Positions 59,433 to 64,000 of a stretch of DNA of 64,000 bases are shown here, one piece after another. The position numbers were made by a program, and so were the translations under genes. Below the pieces are notes generated by a model. It was given only the letters and a program-made list of their open reading frames with translations. It did not search any database and was not told the origin of the DNA. Within the stretch, counting starts at the first letter, position 1. Every line of letters begins with the position of its first letter. The stretch comes from Enterococcus termitis (GTDB taxonomy: Bacteria; Bacillota; Bacilli; Lactobacillales; Enterococcaceae), in contig NZ_MIJY01000046.1 of the NCBI RefSeq assembly GCF_001730305.1, forward strand, positions 1 to 64,000, in the 5' to 3' direction.

Positions 59433-60690
59433 ATTTTGGATCATAGCAAGTGATGTCTATAAAAAGAATGTAAAATCTGTTTCCTTTGTCATTATGATTT
59501 TAGTGCCCTTTATCGTGATGGGTATTATTTATGTCGCTGGTTCTTTTGCTGGGAAAGGTGAAGAAACTAAGATTGGCTTGGTTTCCGATAACCAGGAACT
59601 GGCTCAACAGTTAGAAGCAGCTAAAGAGGAAGACTATTCATTCAAAGTGTTGAAATCTGAAAAAGACGCTGAGAATCAGCTGAAAAAACAAAAGATCGAC
59701 ACATTTTTGGTTCTCACTACAAGTAATGATGAGATCAAAGGAAAAATGTATGCTGAATCTTCTATAGGTATGACGACTGAATTAACGATCAGTCAATTAC
59801 TGAATAATCTACAAGTGTCATTAAATGCCAGCAAGTTAAATTTAACGCAGGAACAGCTGGCGAGTTTGAGCCAGCCGGCTAATTTTAAAAAGACAAAAGT
59901 TAGTTTTAATGAAGAGGGTAAGATGGAAGAAGGCGAAGACAATTCCATTTTCCAAACAGTATTAACAGGAGTTATTACCGTCTTCTTATTTATGATCATT
60001 ATTACGTATTCTTCCATTATTGCCCAAGAAATAGCTTCTGAAAAAGGAACGCGTATTATGGAAGTTATTTTGTCTAGTACGAAAGCACAAACACATTTTT
60101 ATGGTAAACTAGTTGGTGTCATTTTGGTTGCGATCACACAAATTGCCGTTTATGCAGTGACCTTTGGCATCGGCTATTCACAATTAAAAAACTTAGATAT
60201 AGTCAAAAGCCTTCTAGAAGGTGTGCAAGTACAGGATCTATTAGGGAGTTTCTTAGCATTTACATTGCTTTTCTTCATTCTTGGCGTCATCTCATATTCG
60301 GTATTGGCAGCTTTATGTGGATCACTGGTGTCCAAACCAGAGGATACACCAAAAGCAGTGACACCAATAATGTATATTGCGATGATTGGCTATTTTATCG
60401 GATTTAGCTTTGGTCTAAGTGATCCTCAGAATATTGTGATCAAGGTTACTTCCTATATTCCGTTGATTTCATCGATCATTATGCCAATTCGCTTAGCAAA
60501 TGAGACCGCAACGACTGCAAATGCAGTAGTTTCATTAGTTATTTTAGTAATATTTAGCATTTTATTGACAACATTCTCTGCCAAATTATATAAATCTAAT
60601 GTTTTGGTTTATAGTGATGGTGGTGTTTTGAAATCACTGAAACAATCGGTTTCGATTTTGAGGAATGAAAGAAAAAAGACAGTTAGGTAG
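59425..60690 (+). CDS. ABC-2 type exporter permease (NatB/YhaP-like)
   Basis: 421 aa. One N-terminal membrane helix, an extracellular domain of about 140 residues and five or six C-terminal helices form the NatB layout. SEKGTRIMEVILSSTKAQTHFYGK is the family motif. The start is ATG 59425 with AGGTGA upstream. Substrates of the family include sodium and antimicrobial peptides; none can be assigned here. Confidence 0.9.
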   Translation: MSKFWIIASDVYKKNVKSVSFVIMILVPFIVMGIIYVAGSFAGKGEETKIGLVSDNQELAQQLEAAKEEDYSFKVLKSEKDAENQLKKQKIDTFLVLTTSNDEIKGKMYAESSIGMTTELTISQLLNNLQVSLNASKLNLTQEQLASLSQPANFKKTKVSFNEEGKMEEGEDNSIFQTVLTGVITVFLFMIIITYSSIIAQEIASEKGTRIMEVILSSTKAQTHFYGKLVGVILVAITQIAVYAVTFGIGYSQLKNLDIVKSLLEGVQVQDLLGSFLAFTLLFFILGVISYSVLAALCGSLVSKPEDTPKAVTPIMYIAMIGYFIGFSFGLSDPQNIVIKVTSYIPLISSIIMPIRLANETATTANAVVSLVILVIFSILLTTFSAKLYKSNVLVYSDGGVLKSLKQSVSILRNERKKTVR

Positions 60691-60770
60691 TAAGAGTTAA
60701 GGAAAAAATCGTTGCTAACATTGTCTTTAGTTTTATCTTAGTCAAGATTGAAAAATATCGATTACAATAG

Positions 60771-60829
60771 AAATAAGCTGACATTTACGAAAGAATTCTT
60801 CTTTTTTGTGAATGTCAGCTTTTTTATTT
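60771..60829. terminator. Terminator between the ABC exporter and the LacI-type gene
   Basis: AAATAAGCTGACATT / AATGTCAGCTTTTTTATTT is a long stem with T-runs. Its core AAATAAGCTGA resembles the terminator at 50005. It serves the plus-strand exporter and possibly the converging regulator. Confidence 0.85.
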
Positions 60830-60854
60830 GGACGGTATTTTTTGATTGTCTTGT

Positions 60855-61856
60855 CTAATCAAGAGAAGAGGTACAATCATTTTTAAAAGGAACGGTTTGT
60901 CTTTCAACTAACGATACGCTTATTTCTCGCTCGGCTATTTTCTTGCTGTTCAGTTGGTTGTGTATATAAATAAAAGAATTTTCGGCTTGATGTCTGATTG
61001 AATAATCAACCGTAGTAATGTGCATCAGACGACTAATTTCACTGTTGTCAAATCCGATTACAGCAACATCTTCTGGAATAGAATAGCCTAAATTTTGAAG
61101 TTCAGAGATAAAGCTGGCAGCAACAGAATCTGTATAAAAGGCCATTGCATCGGTTTTGTTTGCCATTTTATGCCACGATCGTGCGATATATTTTCCATTA
61201 TCAATTCTCGTATTATCTTGGAAAAGCCATTCGTCTTTCAGTGGAATATTCTTTTCTTTATGAAAATCCTCGATTGCTCGTAGCCGAGCTTTCGTATTTA
61301 GATTTTCGGGATTACTTAAAACATGTCCAATCGATCGATATCCTCGTTGAAAAAGGTAGTCTAATGAACGCGAATAACCAGAATAATGATCGACATAGGA
61401 AGAATAAATTCGTTCAGAATCGATTCGATGCCAAGTCGCTATTGGCCCATAAATACTATAAGGTTCTATGACTTCCCATTTATTTGCTCGGGTTAAAATA
61501 AACACACCATCCAGTTGTTTGTATTTCATTTGATTAAGGGCATCAATTTCTTTTTTCTTATCTCCATCAGTAAAATATAAGGTAACATAGTAATTATAAT
61601 TTTTTGCGATAGAGATGAAACTTTCAAGAAAAACACCGAGTGGATCGATAAATCCCTGCGTGAGAAAGCCAATTGTTTTTGTTTCGCCGCTTTGAAGATT
61701 TCTAGCGATTAGGTTAGGCGAATATGCTAACGCTTCCATTGATTCAAGTACTTTTTTGCGACTTTCTTGACTGACATAGCCGTTTCCAGAAATAACTCTA
61801 GAGACGGTAGATTTAGAGACTTGTGCGTGTTTTGCTACATCGATAATCGTCGTCAT
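60855..61856 (-). CDS. LacI-family transcriptional regulator
   Basis: 333 aa. The N-terminal helix-turn-helix is MTTIIDVAKHAQVSKSTVSR followed by VISGNGYVS, and a periplasmic-binding-protein-like sugar domain follows (about 60-325). The start is ATG 61856 (reverse), where the family begins; the 64-residue upstream extension crosses the promoter region and is rejected. It is divergent from the phospho-glycosidase gene and probably represses it through the TGGGAACATTCCCA site. Confidence 0.92.
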   Translation of the reverse strand: MTTIIDVAKHAQVSKSTVSRVISGNGYVSQESRKKVLESMEALAYSPNLIARNLQSGETKTIGFLTQGFIDPLGVFLESFISIAKNYNYYVTLYFTDGDKKKEIDALNQMKYKQLDGVFILTRANKWEVIEPYSIYGPIATWHRIDSERIYSSYVDHYSGYSRSLDYLFQRGYRSIGHVLSNPENLNTKARLRAIEDFHKEKNIPLKDEWLFQDNTRIDNGKYIARSWHKMANKTDAMAFYTDSVAASFISELQNLGYSIPEDVAVIGFDNSEISRLMHITTVDYSIRHQAENSFIYIHNQLNSKKIAEREISVSLVERQTVPFKNDCTSSLD

Positions 61857-61960
61857 AATTGCTCCTTGTTGATTGAAAGGGAGAACCCATTCTTTTATTT
61901 TTGGCAGAATAAAAACGTATTCACTTTTTAAGTATACCATAAATAAAATAGAAAAAGTGC

Positions 61961-62023
61961 TTGACATGGGAACATTCCCACAGATTATCCTATAAATGTA
62001 AACGATGTCAGAACATATTCTGA
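61961..62023 (+). promoter_or_regulatory. Phospho-glycosidase promoter: LacI operator, cre and inverted repeat
   Basis: TTGACA at 61961-61966 is the -35; the -10 is uncertain (GATTAT 61983). The inverted repeat TGGGAA-CA-TTCCCA (61967-61980) abuts the -35 and suits the LacI-family protein. TGTAAACGATGTCA (61997-62010) matches the CcpA cre consensus TGWAANCGNTNWCA exactly. A further inverted repeat TCAGAA-CATA-TTCTGA (62008-62023) overlaps its end. Confidence 0.75.
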
Positions 62024-62046
62024 ACAAAAAATCAGGAGGGAAACAC

Positions 62047-63441
62047 ATGACAAGAGATGCATTGAAAATCGCGACAATTGGTGGAGGTTCTAGTTACACA
62101 CCAGAATTAATCGAAGGCTATATCAAAAGAAAAGACGAATTGCCAATCAAAGAAATTTGGTTAGTAGATATTGAAGAAGGAAAAGAAAAATTAGAAACCG
62201 TTGGAGCGATGGCTAAACGGATGGTCAAAGCGGCGGGCTTAGATTGGGAAGTTCATTTAACCTTAGATCGTCGGGCAGCTTTAAAAGATGCAGACTTCGT
62301 ATCAACACAATTTCGTGTAGGTTTGCTTGATGCACGAATCAAAGATGAGCGAATTCCTTTATCTCACGGTGTATTAGGTCAAGAAACTAATGGTGCAGGA
62401 GGAATGTTTAAAGCGTTCCGTACAATTCCAGTGATTCTTGGCATTATTGAAGATATGAAAGAGTTGTGTCCAGATGCATGGTTAGTAAACTTTACTAATC
62501 CAGCTGGAATGGTTACTGAAGCTGCGATCAAGCATGGTGGTTGGAAAAAAACTGCTGGATTGTGTAATGTACCGATCGGTCATAGAAAACAAGCAGCGGA
62601 AAAATTAGGTATTCCTGAAGAAGATTTATTCTTTAAATTTGCTGGTATCAATCACTTCCACTGGCACCGTGTGTGGGACAAACAAGGAAAAGAACGGACA
62701 CAAGAATTGATCGATTTGATTTATGGACCGCAGGAAGATTCAGAAAGTCATCTGAAAAATATCCATAATGCACCATTCCATTATGAACAAATCAAAGACT
62801 TAGGCATGCTGCCATGCGGCTATCATCGTTATTATTACATTGAAGATGAAATGCTGAAACATTCAATCGAAGAATTTGAAAAAGGAGAAACAAGAGCCCA
62901 AGTAGTAAAAGAAACAGAAGCTCGTTTGTTTGAATTATATAAAGATCCTAATTTAGATTACAAACCAAAAGAATTAGAACAACGTGGTGGTACACATTAT
63001 AGTGATGCAGCATGTGAATTAATTGCGTCGATCCATAATGACAAACGGACAGATATGGTTGTTTCAACTGAAAACAACGGAACAATTACAGACCTTCCTT
63101 ACGATTGTGTTGTTGAAGTTTCTGGTCCTGTAACAGCTCATGGTCACGAACCATATAATTGGGGGGCATTCCCGCCAGCGGCTCGCGGTATTATCCAAGT
63201 CATGAAAGGAATGGAAGAGACAGTGATCCGTGCAGCAATTGACGGAGATTATGGTGCAGCATTACATGCCTTTACGATCAATCCGTTAGTTCCAGGCGGT
63301 TCTATGGCGAAAACATTATTAGATGAATTGCTGATTGCACATAAAGATCATTTACCAAACTTCTCAGATGCTATTGCAAAAATTGAACAAGAGCAACCAG
63401 ATACAGTAGCTTATGTAACTGAGTTGATGAAAAGTAATTAA
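62047..63441 (+). CDS. Glycoside hydrolase family 4, 6-phospho-beta-glucosidase-like
   Basis: 464 aa. The NAD-binding N-terminus is IATIGGGSSYTPELIEGYIK, with the metal-site segments VNFTNPAGMVTE, GLCNVPIGH and GINHFHW. GH4 enzymes use NAD+ and Mn2+ in a redox-elimination mechanism to cleave 6-phospho-sugars delivered by a PTS. The LicH/ChbF (6-phospho-beta-glucosidase) group fits best. The start is ATG 62047 after GGAGGG. No PTS genes are in the window. Confidence 0.9.
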   Translation: MTRDALKIATIGGGSSYTPELIEGYIKRKDELPIKEIWLVDIEEGKEKLETVGAMAKRMVKAAGLDWEVHLTLDRRAALKDADFVSTQFRVGLLDARIKDERIPLSHGVLGQETNGAGGMFKAFRTIPVILGIIEDMKELCPDAWLVNFTNPAGMVTEAAIKHGGWKKTAGLCNVPIGHRKQAAEKLGIPEEDLFFKFAGINHFHWHRVWDKQGKERTQELIDLIYGPQEDSESHLKNIHNAPFHYEQIKDLGMLPCGYHRYYYIEDEMLKHSIEEFEKGETRAQVVKETEARLFELYKDPNLDYKPKELEQRGGTHYSDAACELIASIHNDKRTDMVVSTENNGTITDLPYDCVVEVSGPVTAHGHEPYNWGAFPPAARGIIQVMKGMEETVIRAAIDGDYGAALHAFTINPLVPGGSMAKTLLDELLIAHKDHLPNFSDAIAKIEQEQPDTVAYVTELMKSN

Positions 63442-63495
63442 ATACAAAAAAGACAAGAGCAACGAAGCTTCGTTGCTCTTGTCTTTTTTGTATTT
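63440..63495. terminator. 56-bp perfect palindromic bidirectional terminator
   Basis: Positions 63440-63467 are the exact reverse complement of 63468-63495, centred on AAGCTT, with A-rich and T-rich ends. It begins within the stop codon of the glycosidase gene and ends 22 bp before the stop of the converging minus-strand gene. Confidence 0.95.
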
Positions 63496-63516
63496 TTTAG
63501 AATATGTACACATTGA

Positions 63517-64000
63517 TTAATTCAGCATTCGTTTGTTAGCTAAAATAATCTTTTGAATGAATATAATTAATTCTAACCACATTTTTTCATCTAAGAAGTT
63601 GTTGACGAAGAAAAATTCTTGTTTTTCTTTTTCTCCATGCTGCTCAACATTATCAATAATGGCAATATCTGCCATTTCTACTTGATTCGTAAAAGTGATG
63701 GTTTCAGGATTAAAGAGAGTCAACAATCTATTTTTTATAAAGACTGAGCCAAAATTATTGCTACTGTATTGGATGTAAATGCTAACAGTAGGAAGAGAAA
63801 ACATGTCTGTTAAAAACGTTAATAAGATACAGATCGTAAAATTAAATGAAGAATCAAGAATCATTTCAGGATGCTCTTTCCTGAATTTTTTATAAAATCG
63901 ATAATTTCTTGGATGTCTTTTTACATATTTTTTTACGTATTCTTTTTGATCGGGAATGTTGACCATCACTTGTTTGAAAAAGTAAAGGGGATTGATTTCA
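63517..64000 (-). CDS. Probable Mga-family regulator, C-terminal part (cut by window edge)
   Basis: The frame is open to the window edge, giving 160 visible residues, so the true start lies outside; the internal GTG at 63969 is not needed. The visible part has a YRFYKKFRKEHPEM-like helical stretch and an EIIB-like C-terminal fold (SIYIQYSSNNFGSVFIKNRL, DIAIIDN). This resembles the C-terminal domain of Mga/AtxA-type virulence regulators. The DNA-binding domains are not visible, so the assignment is tentative. Confidence 0.5.
   Translation of the reverse strand, partial: EINPLYFFKQVMVNIPDQKEYVKKYVKRHPRNYRFYKKFRKEHPEMILDSSFNFTICILLTFLTDMFSLPTVSIYIQYSSNNFGSVFIKNRLLTLFNPETITFTNQVEMADIAIIDNVEQHGEKEKQEFFFVNNFLDEKMWLELIIFIQKIILANKRMLN

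Noticed and set aside
61095-61471. Plus-strand open frames inside the LacI-family gene
   Set aside because: They are opposite-strand shadows of a well-defined gene, without ribosome binding sites.
62005-62046. Earlier start for the family 4 glycosidase
   Set aside because: It lies in the operator region; ATG 62047 has a strong GGAGGG and begins the conserved NAD motif.
61857-62048. 64-residue N-terminal extension of the LacI-family protein
   Set aside because: It crosses the divergent promoter and operators, and the family helix-turn-helix begins at ATG 61856.

Overview
The window reads as chromosomal core DNA of an Enterococcus close to E. faecalis. The evidence is low GC, strong AGGAGG-type ribosome binding sites, a PolC-type replicase, an alpha2beta2 glycyl-tRNA synthetase with a T-box, a metalloprotease of the Eep type, and the gene order zur-rpsU-yqeY-phoH-pgpH-ybeY-dgk-era-recO-glyQS and rpsB-tsf-pyrH-frr...uppS-cdsA-dxr-eep-proS-polC. 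The exact species cannot be fixed by eye. No tRNA, rRNA, prophage, CRISPR array or transposase gene was seen.

Layout. 1-2200: vitamin B6 salvage (ECF substrate-binding membrane protein and pyridoxal kinase, minus strand) facing a PdxR-type MocR regulator, with a six-copy 73-bp tandem array between them. 3.6-7.1 kb: a nitroreductase, phosphoglucomutase and proline synthesis (proC). 7.3-10.9 kb: an ArsR-type metal sensor and the threonine operon hom-thrC-thrB. 11-19.4 kb: a PPDK-type regulatory kinase divergent from zur, then a long run of ribosome, c-di-AMP, envelope and repair genes. 19.4-23.3 kb: a glycine T-box, about 650 bp of palindromic repeats, then glyQS. 23.5-28.9 kb: membrane proteins of unknown role around a DhaL-DegV fusion, a TetR regulator and a YidC2-type insertase. 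29-31.1 kb: acyP, an rRNA methyltransferase and a carbonic anhydrase lipoprotein. 31.4-35.1 kb: rpsB, a second palindromic repeat array, tsf, pyrH and frr. 35.4-39.1 kb: an ABC permease, its ATPase and a kinase-less PASTA membrane protein. 39.4-50 kb: lipid carrier, phospholipid and isoprenoid synthesis, eep, proS and polC. 50-57.3 kb: a D-2-hydroxyacid dehydrogenase, zapA, cvpA, mutS2, trxA and uvrC. 57.4-60.7 kb: a PadR-controlled ABC-2 exporter. 60.8-63.5 kb: a LacI regulator divergent from a family 4 phospho-glycosidase, with an exact cre site. The window ends inside a probable Mga-type regulator.

The least ordinary content is in the non-coding DNA. Three arrays of palindromic modules interrupt the pdxK/pdxR, T-box/glyQ and rpsB/tsf spacers. 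Their stems differ from copy to copy but keep pairing, while an AAAAGC-like apical loop is retained. They resemble the modular palindromic EFAR elements described in E. faecalis, but the identity needs a sequence comparison. Several genes (proC, dxr and the DUF2177 gene) have an intrinsic-terminator-like hairpin placed directly against the start signals. At dxr the hairpin lies between the Shine-Dalgarno sequence and the start codon.
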